DNA of 64,000 nt from Flavobacterium sp. UBA7665 (GTDB lineage: Bacteria > Bacteroidota > Bacteroidia > Flavobacteriales > Flavobacteriaceae): contig DLHP01000029.1 in the NCBI GenBank assembly GCA_002483285.1, positions 188,911-252,910 of the forward strand. The letters run 5' to 3'. How positions within the stretch are numbered: the first letter of the stretch is position 1; each line of letters begins with the position of its first letter. Under the pieces are notes generated by a model that made no database searches, was not told where the DNA came from, and worked only from the letters and a program-made list of their open reading frames with translations. This document shows positions 49,445 through 58,380 of the stretch, in pieces. A program made the translations under genes and the position numbers.

Positions 49445-50584
49445 TTAGTCTTCTTTAGTGTTAAAAAACAACCATTCGATTGCTTTGGGGAACTCGTCGC
49501 TCCAATAGGTTTCGTTGTGTTTGCCTTGCAGGTTGATGCTGAGTTTGATTTTGGTCTTGTCGGCCATAACCTCATGCTGCTGTATATTCTTCTTGAATTG
49601 TTTGACATGTTTGATCATCGTAGCGCTTTCGTCACCGCCGGCATACAGGTAAATCTTGGTGGTACCGGGCTCCAAAAAATCGGCCTGGTTGAAATCCATC
49701 TTTGGGACGACCCATAAAGAGGGTGAAAAAATCATGAGTTTGCCATACACTTCGGGATACATCAAGCCACTGTAAATACTCACGAGCCCGCCCATTGAAC
49801 TGCCTCCGATTCCGGTAAATTCCCTTTCGGGTTTGGTGCGGTAGGTTTTGTCTATAAATGGCTTGAGCGTGTCGGTAATGAACCGGATGTATTTCTTGCC
49901 TTGCCCAACGCCCAAAACGGTCTTACCAACATTGTATTCCTTGATGCGGTCCTGTTCGGCATGTTCGATGGCAATGATAATGATTTTTCCGATTTTGTAC
50001 TCCGACATCACCGCGAGTTTCTTATCGATTTCCCAATTGCCGTATTTGGCTTGCTCATTGAACAAATTCTGTGCATCCTGTAAATACAATACGGGATAGC
50101 TTTCGTTCGAGGTTTTGTAATCATGTGGTAGTAACGCCCAAATTTTTCGTTTCTTGTTAAGCTGAGGAATTTCAAAAGCTTCTGAGATGAGTTCCACAAC
50201 GGGCAGGAAATTGGGTTTAAAAGGCAGCCAGTTCTTACGCCATTTGGCGACGTGTTCCTTGCGCACGCCATTGTGCTGTTTGCAGGAGCGGTTTTCGGTA
50301 CGGTTGCCATATTGGTCTATTTCTACTTCGCTCCAATCTCCTTTGGTGAATTTGTAGAGCAGCTCGTTTGGATAAACAAAGTCAGCCGGAAACTTATAAT
50401 GATATAACCCATCACCTATTTTTTCCATTTCAAAATTGGTATCCTGGGTATGCCAATGGTTGAAGTTCCCTGAAAGGTATACCGGCCGCTGGTCGTCTTC
50501 ATCGGTGGTGAGCAGGATGTTGAGTTGCGGTTCGGTCAGGTCTTCATCAAGATCCTGGATTACGGGTTGCTTTTGGGGATTCAT
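49445..50584 (-). CDS. CBM48-like/esterase D alpha/beta hydrolase
   Basis: 379 residues, no signal peptide. Residues 20-110 look like an early-set carbohydrate-binding fold (VYLSGNFNHWHTQDTNFEM). Residues 140-379 are an esterase-D/enterochelin-esterase-like hydrolase with the nucleophile elbow GIGGSSMGGLVSIYSGL and a late His in LQGKHNETYW. Enterochelin esterases with this two-domain plan hydrolyse ester-linked siderophores. It is the first gene of the minus-strand arm, directly abutting the aminopeptidase gene. Confidence 0.85.
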   Translation of the reverse strand: MNPQKQPVIQDLDEDLTEPQLNILLTTDEDDQRPVYLSGNFNHWHTQDTNFEMEKIGDGLYHYKFPADFVYPNELLYKFTKGDWSEVEIDQYGNRTENRSCKQHNGVRKEHVAKWRKNWLPFKPNFLPVVELISEAFEIPQLNKKRKIWALLPHDYKTSNESYPVLYLQDAQNLFNEQAKYGNWEIDKKLAVMSEYKIGKIIIIAIEHAEQDRIKEYNVGKTVLGVGQGKKYIRFITDTLKPFIDKTYRTKPEREFTGIGGSSMGGLVSIYSGLMYPEVYGKLMIFSPSLWVVPKMDFNQADFLEPGTTKIYLYAGGDESATMIKHVKQFKKNIQQHEVMADKTKIKLSINLQGKHNETYWSDEFPKAIEWLFFNTKED

Positions 50585-50715
50585 AACTAAAAACGTGCGA
50601 TTTGTATAGCAGTAAATATAGTTTTTTAGTTTCTGAAAAAAAAGCCGCGTCTGCCATAAACCGCAAGATTTAGCAATTCGCTTGGCACTGAATGGGTTTT
50701 AGTAAAAAACGAATA

Positions 50716-52095
50716 TTATGGGAATAATATAGTAACCGTAGTTCCTTTATGCGGTTCGCTCTCAATAGTGATATTGATTTTGAGCAGGTCTGAAAGCCGT
50801 TTAACGATAGAAAGCCCAAGTCCCGTTCCTTTAATAGGCTCGTGCACCACGGTTTGCGAACGGTAAAATTGCTCGTAAATCCTTTCAAGGTCTTCTTTGG
50901 GAATGCCTACGCCCTGATCTATAATCTTGCAACCGACCGATTGGTTTTCGCGGTAGAGAACGATAGTGACCTTGCCATTGTCATTAGCGTATTTGAGTGC
51001 GTTGGAGAGCAGGTTTTGGAGAATGGTAGAAACCATGAATACGTCTGAGACGACGTAAAAATGCTCCTCGAAAGTAAAGTCTATCGTGATATTGCGGCGT
51101 TCTATCTTGGCAGAAAACCTTTCAAGTGATTGCAATATGAGATCATCGAGTTCTATGGTTTGCGGGTTGATGGCAATTTTCTGGTTTTCGAGGCGCGCGA
51201 GCAACAGTAACTGGTCTATCAAATCGTTGAGTCGGTCTACCTCGCTAATGCAAAACTTTACTTTTTCTTCATACTCCTGTTTTTCACGAGGTTTACGAAC
51301 GAGAACTTCAAGTGTACCCTTGAGTACAGCGAGTGGTGTGCGCAGTTCATGCGAAGCGTCTGAGGTAAATTGTTTTTCCCTGATAATGGTGTTTTCGATC
51401 CGATCCAACAACGCATTGATAGTCGTAGAAAGCGTGTACAATTCATCCCTGTTTTGCGGCAAAACAATACGCGATTTGAGGTTGCCGCGCGAAATGCTCT
51501 TTGCAGTTTCTGTGATATTCTGGATAGGCTTTATGCTTCGTCCGGCGATGAAACTCGCAGCGAAAAACAACAGCACGAGGATCAGCGGGTAGGAAATCCA
51601 CAATACCCGGCTTAAGTTTCTAAGAACCATTACAGGATCTTCGAGCGACATGGCAATCATCATGTAACCGGCTATTTTTCCTTTGTGCTCTATCCTGAAA
51701 TTGACTTGACGGATTTGTCTGCCGTTCAATTTGGTATCAAAAGGTTTGTAGTCCTTTTTGCTTGTTCTAAAAACCAGATGATGGTTCTTAAGATTCGGCG
51801 ATTTGTCGACGAATTGTTTGTCTCCATTTAAGATTTCAACATACACCGGATTCACGTTGAGGGTGTTGTGTTCCTGCTCGCGCCATTCTTCTGCATCAAT
51901 GAGCTGAATGTGGTTGTCTTTGATTTCGATTTCACTCAAATGACTGGATACCTCTAGCGCCAAGTCACTGTCTACATGTGAATAAACAGTAAACAATACG
52001 ATATTGTAGATAATTATAAACACAAAAAGCACGAGCAAGGCCGTACTCAAAAGGTAATTAAAGGCAATTCTGTTTTTGAAGGAAAACTGCAGCAT
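50716..52095 (-). CDS. Sensor histidine kinase (OmpR-partner type)
   Basis: 459 residues. Two membrane segments (about 10-33 and 160-183) enclose a periplasmic sensor domain. A HAMP domain (AGRSIKPIQNITE) is followed by the phospho-acceptor His249 in DASHELRTPLAVL, and a HATPase domain with GTGLGLSIVKRLSDLL. It pairs with the OmpR-type regulator just upstream (3-base gap). The stimulus is unknown; the operon also encodes a periplasmic thioredoxin-like protein. Confidence 0.93.
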   Translation of the reverse strand: MLQFSFKNRIAFNYLLSTALLVLFVFIIIYNIVLFTVYSHVDSDLALEVSSHLSEIEIKDNHIQLIDAEEWREQEHNTLNVNPVYVEILNGDKQFVDKSPNLKNHHLVFRTSKKDYKPFDTKLNGRQIRQVNFRIEHKGKIAGYMMIAMSLEDPVMVLRNLSRVLWISYPLILVLLFFAASFIAGRSIKPIQNITETAKSISRGNLKSRIVLPQNRDELYTLSTTINALLDRIENTIIREKQFTSDASHELRTPLAVLKGTLEVLVRKPREKQEYEEKVKFCISEVDRLNDLIDQLLLLARLENQKIAINPQTIELDDLILQSLERFSAKIERRNITIDFTFEEHFYVVSDVFMVSTILQNLLSNALKYANDNGKVTIVLYRENQSVGCKIIDQGVGIPKEDLERIYEQFYRSQTVVHEPIKGTGLGLSIVKRLSDLLKINITIESEPHKGTTVTILFP

Positions 52096-52098
52096 GGC

Positions 52099-52767
52099 CT
52101 AGGTTTCATTTGCGATGTAGCCCACGCCGCGTATGGTTTTGATGTAATCCTCTTCTTTCTTGAGGCCGAGTTTCTTGCGCAATGCATTAATGAACACGTC
52201 GATGACGCCGGTATCATAGTCAAAATGGATATTCCAGACTTCTTCTATGATCTGGTTGCGCGTACACACTTTTCCTTTATTTGCAATCAGGTATTCGAGC
52301 AGCGTGAACTCTTTTTGGGTTAATTGTACTTCTGCTCCGTTATTGAAAACCTGATGCGTTTGCCTGCTTACGGTGATGGTGCCGAGTGTGAGGTCGGGCA
52401 GTTCTTGTTCAAAGGAACGCAACTGCACCTTGATTCGCTCGAGCAATTCGTCAAAACTAAAAGGCTTTTTGATGTAATCGTTTGCGCCAGCCTTAAGTCC
52501 CGTAATCGTTTCGGCGATGGTATCTTTGGCGGTAAGGAAGATAATCGGCGTTGTTTTATTGCGCTTCCTGAACTCGGTACACACGTCGATTCCGTTCATC
52601 CCGGGTAGCATCCAGTCTAGTAGAAGCAGGTCAAATGGCTGGGATAACGCCAGCTTGAGCCCTGACTTCCCGTCAGAAGCTACCGTCACTTCAAAATGTT
52701 CTTCCTCCAATCCTTGTTTCAGGAACTTAGAAATACCGGTTTCATCTTCAACAACTAATATCTTCAC
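52099..52767 (-). CDS. OmpR-family response regulator
   Basis: 222 residues with a GTG start immediately after the thioredoxin-like stop codon. The receiver has the D9 acidic pocket (VVEDET), phospho-acceptor Asp51 in LLLDWMLPGMNG, Thr at FLTAKD and Lys in IKKPFSFDE. A winged-helix DNA-binding domain follows (EFTLLEYLIANKGKVCTRNQI, then VDVFINALRKKLG and RGVGYIA). It is a transcription factor phosphorylated by the adjacent kinase. Confidence 0.94.
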   Translation of the reverse strand: MKILVVEDETGISKFLKQGLEEEHFEVTVASDGKSGLKLALSQPFDLLLLDWMLPGMNGIDVCTEFRKRNKTTPIIFLTAKDTIAETITGLKAGANDYIKKPFSFDELLERIKVQLRSFEQELPDLTLGTITVSRQTHQVFNNGAEVQLTQKEFTLLEYLIANKGKVCTRNQIIEEVWNIHFDYDTGVIDVFINALRKKLGLKKEEDYIKTIRGVGYIANET

Positions 52768-53196
52768 TTAGCTTTTTTTAATGGATTGGAGTTTGGTCAG
52801 GAACTGTTGCGGTGATTCATTATTGTAAGCACCCAATTGCCCCAAAACCTTCGCATTTTTATTGATTATCACCACAAGCGGAAAAAAACCATCCTTATTG
52901 TATTTTTCAACAATCAACAACTTGGATTCTATATCCTTTTCCTGCTCAAGGCTAAAATCCTCCTTGACCAGCAAGTAATTTTCCTTCGCGTAATTTAGGA
53001 ATTCGGGAGAACGCAACACTTTTTGTTCGAGCGTCTTGCAACTCAGGCAATCCTGATTGGTAGAAAAAAACAACAATACATCTTTACCCGACGCATTGGC
53101 TTCCTTAAAAGCGTCATTGAGATTGCTTTTCCAATCCTGGGAATAGCCTGCCAAGACATTGCCTAGCAGCAGTAACAACACCGATACGGTTTTCAT
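52768..53196 (-). CDS. Periplasmic thioredoxin-like protein
   Basis: 142 residues with a signal peptide (LLLLLGNVLAGYSQ). The redox motif is DCLSC (Cys50, Cys53), in a thioredoxin_7/DUF255-like setting (VLLFFSTNQDCLSC). It is the first gene in the operon with the two-component pair, which suggests that the system monitors or responds to envelope redox state; this is inference from position only. Confidence 0.87.
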   Translation of the reverse strand: MKTVSVLLLLLGNVLAGYSQDWKSNLNDAFKEANASGKDVLLFFSTNQDCLSCKTLEQKVLRSPEFLNYAKENYLLVKEDFSLEQEKDIESKLLIVEKYNKDGFFPLVVIINKNAKVLGQLGAYNNESPQQFLTKLQSIKKS

Positions 53197-53266
53197 AGCC
53201 TGAATTTGACGTTAAATGTATCAAAATATTTTCACCCCAAAACCATCACCCACAAAAATATCAGGT

Positions 53267-55225
53267 TTATTTGAGTGCTTTGTGATTGAAAAGATAATCA
53301 GCGGTTTGGTACCACGAGATGGCTTCATGCAGAAAATTGGCATCCATCGGGATGGGCTTTAGATTGTTAGAGGTTTTATCCCAATCGTAAAAACTTTGCT
53401 TTTTCTGGTCAGACAAAATCATCGTTTTGGTGCCTTTCATTAAGGCGAGTTTGCGGTAGGTTCCAGAAAAAGAACGGGGCTCAAAAGTAGGGTTCAAGAC
53501 ATCTTTGCCGTAGAAATCAGATTCGTAGCTCCAATGGAAAAGGGAGAAAAGCGTTGGGAAAATATCAATCTGCGAGCATTGTTTGGTTACTTTTTGGTTT
53601 TGCGCTTCGGGAAAATTGACAATGAATGCCGGAATGTGGTAGTTGGCCACATCGATCTCGTCTTTGCCCGCGCTGCTGGCGCAATGGTCGGCAACTATGA
53701 CGAAAACGGTATTTTTGAACCAGGGTTTTTGTTGTGCCTTCTCAAAAAGCTCGCGTAAGGCAAAGTCGGTGTATTGCACTGCTCCTTCCCTACACAATCC
53801 CGACGGGATAATGACCTTATTGGGCGGATAAGTAAACGGTTTGTGGTTCGAGGTGGTCATTACAAAATTAAGGAATGGCTTCCCTTTTTGATATTGCGAA
53901 TCGGCCACTTTGAGCATTTTATTAAAGATGTCCTCGTCGCAAATTCCCCAAGCGTTTTCAAAGGTAACTTCTTGATCTTCTATGTTATGCCGTTGCGTCT
54001 TGATCGCATCACTGAGCACACTGCCACGCCCGCGATCGTATATATCAAAGCCGTTCCCTCCAAAATACCTGTTCATGTTATCAAAATAACCGTCGCCGCC
54101 ATAAAAGAAATTGCAGCCATAACCGCGACTCTTAAAAACGTTCGAGATTGTAAACAGGTTTTGGTTTTCTGGACGTTTCACGATGCTTTGCCCCGGCGTT
54201 GGCGGAATACAAAGTGTCATGGCTTCCATGCCACGAACAGTACGCGTACCTGTAGCGTAAAGATTGTCAAAGAAAATGCTCTTTTGCGCCAGGCTGTCCA
54301 GGAATGGTGTGATGTTTCCCTTGTTGCCAAACTCCCGCAAGAAACTTGCACTTAAACTCTCTACCAGAATGAAAACGACGTTCTTATTTTGGGTCGAGGG
54401 TTGGCTGTCTGTAATGGTGCGGTGGATTGTAGCCCTTTGATTGGTATAGGCTGCGTTGCTTTGTGCCAACTTGTCGCGTACGAGCATGAAGGCCTCTCGA
54501 TTATCGGTTGTCGAGTAAAACTCGGTATACTTCATTTGGTTGTTGCGGAAAGCGGCGAAAAAGGAATAAATCCCCGACTTTGAAATTTCTGAATTGTAGC
54601 GGTTGGATGACCATTCGGCCTGGTCGTTTGTAATGAAGGCGATATAAAAAAGACAGGCGGTACCCATACCAGTCAACAGCCAAACCCTTTCCTTAAGTGA
54701 AGCTCGAGATGAAAACGTGTTCTTGAATACACCGCGTTTCAAAAAGACAAACAACACCAGCGCTGTCAACAGTGCGATGCCACCCACGAGCAATGGCAAG
54801 GGGTACGACTGCTCGATATTGCCAATAACCTCATGGGTGTAAATCAGGTAATCGACTGCAATAAAATTGAAGCGGTTGCGGAATTCCTCCCAAAATGTCA
54901 CCTCGGCAAAGAAACTAAACGTAATTACAAACAATCCTAGCGCGGTAAAAAAACAAACCAACACCTTGTCAAGGACAGATCCTATGTATCGTTTCGGAAC
55001 AAAAAAATAATACAATGCCGATGGAAACAGTAAAAACGCTACAGCGCCCAGGTCAAAGAAAACCCCAGTAAATAACGTACGGAAAAAATCGATGGGCTGC
55101 CACGAAACTTCATTGGCCTGCCAGATAAAAAACGCCACCCTGAGCACCAATGAAACAAGGAGAAACCAAGTGCCAAATGCGAAGATCAACGAAAAACGAC
55201 CGGAAAGTTTTGGAAATTTAAGCAT
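53267..55225 (-). CDS. LTA-synthase-family sulfatase/phosphotransferase
   Basis: 652 residues from ATG at 55225 (MLKFPKL); an upstream in-frame codon is not favoured. Five N-terminal membrane segments (residues 1-210) are followed by a periplasmic alkaline-phosphatase-fold domain with the nucleophile-bearing TGTRTVRGMEAM, the metal-binding NVVFILVESLS and a VIVADHCASS motif. Family members transfer phosphoglycerol or phosphoethanolamine to envelope glycolipids; in Bacteroidota, which lack lipoteichoic acid, the acceptor is unknown. Confidence 0.9.
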   Translation of the reverse strand: MLKFPKLSGRFSLIFAFGTWFLLVSLVLRVAFFIWQANEVSWQPIDFFRTLFTGVFFDLGAVAFLLFPSALYYFFVPKRYIGSVLDKVLVCFFTALGLFVITFSFFAEVTFWEEFRNRFNFIAVDYLIYTHEVIGNIEQSYPLPLLVGGIALLTALVLFVFLKRGVFKNTFSSRASLKERVWLLTGMGTACLFYIAFITNDQAEWSSNRYNSEISKSGIYSFFAAFRNNQMKYTEFYSTTDNREAFMLVRDKLAQSNAAYTNQRATIHRTITDSQPSTQNKNVVFILVESLSASFLREFGNKGNITPFLDSLAQKSIFFDNLYATGTRTVRGMEAMTLCIPPTPGQSIVKRPENQNLFTISNVFKSRGYGCNFFYGGDGYFDNMNRYFGGNGFDIYDRGRGSVLSDAIKTQRHNIEDQEVTFENAWGICDEDIFNKMLKVADSQYQKGKPFLNFVMTTSNHKPFTYPPNKVIIPSGLCREGAVQYTDFALRELFEKAQQKPWFKNTVFVIVADHCASSAGKDEIDVANYHIPAFIVNFPEAQNQKVTKQCSQIDIFPTLFSLFHWSYESDFYGKDVLNPTFEPRSFSGTYRKLALMKGTKTMILSDQKKQSFYDWDKTSNNLKPIPMDANFLHEAISWYQTADYLFNHKALK

Positions 55226-55310
55226 GGTGATAATTTTCAACAAAAGTCAAAAATCATCCGCAAAATGAGATTAAGACCAACTTAAGAGCTACTTAACCTT
55301 TGCTTAAGAA

Positions 55311-57341
55311 TTACAGCATCCCGTTGTATTTGCGTAAAAACCATTCGGCCGATAATGACAACGCAACGATAACCAATAGCCAAACCCAATCAATCAATGG
55401 CGTCTTCTTGACAATCGCCTTCTCAACCGCCTTATAATTGTCGTTTTCAAGTAAAACCTTGATTAGGTTCTGGGCCTGGTTTGGGTAGAAAACCTGGCCT
55501 TGCGTTTGGCTGGCGAGCTGTTTGAGCTGTGTGAGGTCGGGATTTACGAATTGCTTCTCAATATCAAAATCGAGCACTTCAAAGTATCCGCTATAGCTAG
55601 TGTTCGAGTTGAGTTCCTTAACCGTAAACTGGTACTGCCCAGCAGCAAGCCCATCGAGGTTTACCTTATAAGCATTGTTGGTCTTGAGTAAATCATAGCG
55701 CTTGGCCTGTTTGGTGGCTTTGTTGGTGACCGCTATGGTAAGTCGCGCCTTTTCATCAAACTCGTAATTCTTATTGAAATACTGCGCACTGATTTCTAGC
55801 GCGTCACCCGAGTTATAAAACCGCTCATGTTCTACTACCAAAGACTTTCGCGCGTTATTGGATGCCAGGAACTGGATTATCTTATCCACAAAAACATCGA
55901 ACTTTTCATAAGATTTGTTTTCCACATGGCTCTCCATTCGCCATTTCCAGATGTTTTCTCCCAACAGGAAAGCCGAACGTTTGCCTTGGTTTTCGGCAAA
56001 AGCAAGCAAAGGCGCGCCGGTGTCAATATTTCTAATGCGCGACGAAAGCAACACCGAAACGTTTCCGCTCGTAGCCACCGTACCATACGCATGTTGCAAA
56101 GGCGGCAATTGCCCAAACCCAATATCGTCTAGTGCAAACAAATTGAATTGCGATTCATAATTGGGTAAGTAGTCCTCGCGCTGCCCACTCATCCTAAACA
56201 CCAGATTGTTTTGAGTTTGATTCATGAACGCAAAATCGGTACTGGGGCCCGTAATGGTAAACGTGTTGATCCCGACCGCTTTATTGGCTTGGTAAACCGA
56301 CCGGAATTCTGCCGCATTGGGCTGGTACATGATTAGTACATTGTAATCGGCTAAGTCTTTGATTTCATTTGGTTTGACAATCATCACTTTTCGCTGGGCA
56401 TTAGATTCTATAGCCCTTTTAAGCGCACCCAAATCCGGGTGACTAATCGCAGCAACAATCGCAATATTGGTTTTCTGGTCAATCACTTCGACGGCGAAAT
56501 TCTTGGTGTTGTTGTAGGTGTTCTTTTCGGTTTCCTTAGATGTGATTGATGCTTTAAAAACCTGTAAACCCACCTTATCGGCCGGAAGTAAAACGTTAAC
56601 CATCGCTGATTTCTTAGTCGGCGAAAAAGAAACAGACTGTGTGCTCAATACTTGATTGCCTTGAGAAATCTTAAAATTGGCCGTGATGCTTTTGGTACCG
56701 GCATACTGCAGGAAAACCTCTACAGGAAACTTATTCTTATGGAAAGCGTACTTATTGACGTTGAGTTGTGCTACCCTAAGGTCGAGATTGGTCGTAGTGT
56801 CGCCTGCCACAACCGGGAAAACTTTGTTGGCTGTACCAAAACTGTAAACAAAATCACTGCCCGAAGTTTGGTTCCCATCGGTAATCAAAACGGTCGGGAA
56901 CACCACATTTTTATGTAGGCTCTTGAGACCTTGCGCAACTTGGTCCAGATTGGTTTGTCGGCCTTTAAAATCGAATGTTGCATCGGCCTCAAACGCCGCA
57001 TCAAAACGGTACGATTGCACATCGAATTTTTCCTGCAATGCTTTGTCCTGGATCAATTGACTGTAAATATCCCTTACCGCCTGGTCGGCCTTTAAGTCCT
57101 TAATCGATGCCGAGTTGTCTACAACGATAGGCAAAGGCGTCTTTACGATTTCAAAAGTCTTGCGCGAAACAATTGGGTTAATCAGCAACAAAAGAATCCC
57201 AAAAATCGAGACAAAACGCAACAAAGCCAGGAAACGACTTACTTTAGGTGTATTCCTGGCTTTGTAAAAATATTGGTAATATGACAAACCCGCTGCTATT
57301 CCGATAGAAAGTAGGATCAATAGAACAGTGCTTGTCGTCAT
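55311..57341 (-). CDS. Membrane-anchored von Willebrand-factor-A-like protein
   Basis: 676 residues with N-terminal membrane segments (about 4-22 and 38-60) and one at the C-terminus (LIDWVWLLVIVALSLSAEWF). After the second segment, LPIVVDNSASIKDLK carries a D-x-S-x-S MIDAS motif, and PTVLITDGNQTSGSD is a second metal-binding element; the rest is beta-rich and periplasmic. BatA/BatD-like or aerotolerance-type proteins share the layout. The role is unknown. It lies downstream of fabG on the same strand, with an AT-rich inverted repeat between them. Confidence 0.8.
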   Translation of the reverse strand: MTTSTVLLILLSIGIAAGLSYYQYFYKARNTPKVSRFLALLRFVSIFGILLLLINPIVSRKTFEIVKTPLPIVVDNSASIKDLKADQAVRDIYSQLIQDKALQEKFDVQSYRFDAAFEADATFDFKGRQTNLDQVAQGLKSLHKNVVFPTVLITDGNQTSGSDFVYSFGTANKVFPVVAGDTTTNLDLRVAQLNVNKYAFHKNKFPVEVFLQYAGTKSITANFKISQGNQVLSTQSVSFSPTKKSAMVNVLLPADKVGLQVFKASITSKETEKNTYNNTKNFAVEVIDQKTNIAIVAAISHPDLGALKRAIESNAQRKVMIVKPNEIKDLADYNVLIMYQPNAAEFRSVYQANKAVGINTFTITGPSTDFAFMNQTQNNLVFRMSGQREDYLPNYESQFNLFALDDIGFGQLPPLQHAYGTVATSGNVSVLLSSRIRNIDTGAPLLAFAENQGKRSAFLLGENIWKWRMESHVENKSYEKFDVFVDKIIQFLASNNARKSLVVEHERFYNSGDALEISAQYFNKNYEFDEKARLTIAVTNKATKQAKRYDLLKTNNAYKVNLDGLAAGQYQFTVKELNSNTSYSGYFEVLDFDIEKQFVNPDLTQLKQLASQTQGQVFYPNQAQNLIKVLLENDNYKAVEKAIVKKTPLIDWVWLLVIVALSLSAEWFLRKYNGML

Positions 57342-57353
57342 TAAAAAGTTTTA

Positions 57354-57428
57354 TTTTAAATGATAAATTTTAAATTATAAATTATCCACGACACCTGTCA
57401 TTTAAAATTCACAATTTAAAATTTAAAA
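57354..57428. repeat. AT-rich imperfect inverted repeat
   Basis: Two blocks of the type AAATTTTAAATTATAAATT and AATTTAAAATTTAAAATAA flank a short GC-richer centre (CCACGACACCTGTC). It fills most of the 93-base gap between the fabG stop and the VWA-protein start. It may form a cruciform or a weak transcription roadblock; nothing shows that it is mobile. Confidence 0.45.
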
Positions 57429-57434
57429 TAATTT

Positions 57435-58181
57435 TTAGGTAAGCATTCCGCCGTCAACGTTCAAAACCTGTCCGGTCACGTAAGCGCTCATGTCAGAAGC
57501 GAGGAACAAACACGCATTGGCCACGTCTTCTGTGGTTCCGCCGCGTTTAAGCGGAATAGAATCCCTCCAACCTTGTACCACATCCTCATTGAGTTTTGCG
57601 GTCATTTCTGTTTCAATAAATCCGGGCGCTATCGCATTGCAACGAATGTTTCGCGAACCCAACTCCAAAGCCACCGATTTGGTAAACCCAATCACTCCGG
57701 CTTTAGATGCCGCATAATTGGTCTGCCCCGCATTCCCTTTCACTCCAACCACAGAACTCATGTTGATGATCGAGCCAGAGCGCGCCTTGAGCATCGTCTT
57801 CTGTATCGCTTTGGTCATATTGAACACCGATTTGAGGTTCACTTCGATGACTTTATCAAAATCTTCTTCAGACATGCGCATGAGCAGGTTGTCTTTGGTG
57901 ATTCCGGCGTTATTAATCAGGATATCTACGGTTCCAAACTCGGCCAAAACGGCGTTGACAAAGGTTTCAGCCTCATTAAAATCGGCGGCGTTACTTTGGT
58001 ACCCTTTGGCTTTAACACCCAATGCGTTGAGCTCGCTTTCTAAAGCTTGGGCCGATTCTACCGACGAGCTGTACGTGAAAGCCACATTGGCGCCGTGTTT
58101 GGCAAAAACTTCTGCGATTCCTTTTCCGATTCCGCGGCTTGCGCCTGTAATGATTGCTGTTTTTCCTTCGAGTAATTTCAT
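57435..58181 (-). CDS. fabG: 3-oxoacyl-ACP reductase
   Basis: 248 residues, classical short-chain dehydrogenase. The NADPH site is ITGASRGIGKGIAEVF, the structural INNAGITKDNLLMRM and the catalytic Ser/Tyr/Lys set is in NMSSVVGVKGNAGQTNYAASKAG (split here as SSVVG and YAASK). The ending VTGQVLNVDGGM is typical FabG. It reduces beta-ketoacyl-ACP in fatty-acid elongation and may serve the type III polyketide operon, which lacks its own reductase. Confidence 0.95.
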   Translation of the reverse strand: MKLLEGKTAIITGASRGIGKGIAEVFAKHGANVAFTYSSSVESAQALESELNALGVKAKGYQSNAADFNEAETFVNAVLAEFGTVDILINNAGITKDNLLMRMSEEDFDKVIEVNLKSVFNMTKAIQKTMLKARSGSIINMSSVVGVKGNAGQTNYAASKAGVIGFTKSVALELGSRNIRCNAIAPGFIETEMTAKLNEDVVQGWRDSIPLKRGGTTEDVANACLFLASDMSAYVTGQVLNVDGGMLT

Positions 58182-58203
58182 GCTTTAATGGTTTAGTTTT
58201 TTT

Positions 58204-58285
58204 GTAGCTGTTCCCGCTTTCCGCTGTATCTTTTCCGCCTTAAAGAAAGGCGAAAAAGGATGCCGCTGCAATCGGGGCTAAGCGT
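58204..58285 (+). repeat. Structured intergenic repeat, copy B
   Basis: The element reads GTAGCTGTTCCCGCTTTCC, then GCTGTATCTTTTCCGCC, a hairpin CCGCCTT/AAGGCGA with a four-base loop, AAAAAGGATGCCGCTGC and AATCGGGGCTAAGC. It lies in the divergent gap between fabG and the sigma-factor gene. It shares the TCCGCTnnATCTTTT - hairpin - AAAAGGATnnCCGCT core with copy A and the outer ends with copy C. Confidence 0.65.
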
Positions 58286-58380
58286 GTCAAATATAACAAT
58301 AATTGTCAACCGAAAAAAAACCGTTCTTATTAAACAATTCACAAATTAGCTTTTGTTAAAAAATTAGCTACTTTTCGGCC

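Noticed and set aside
53774..54355. Open frame of 193 codons on the plus strand
   Set aside because: It lies wholly inside the LTA-synthase-family gene on the other strand and its translation has no recognisable protein character; it is a shadow of that gene's codon bias.
57354..57428. AT-rich inverted repeat as a transposon remnant
   Set aside because: No coding remnant or duplication flanks it; simple AT-rich composition explains most of the pairing.
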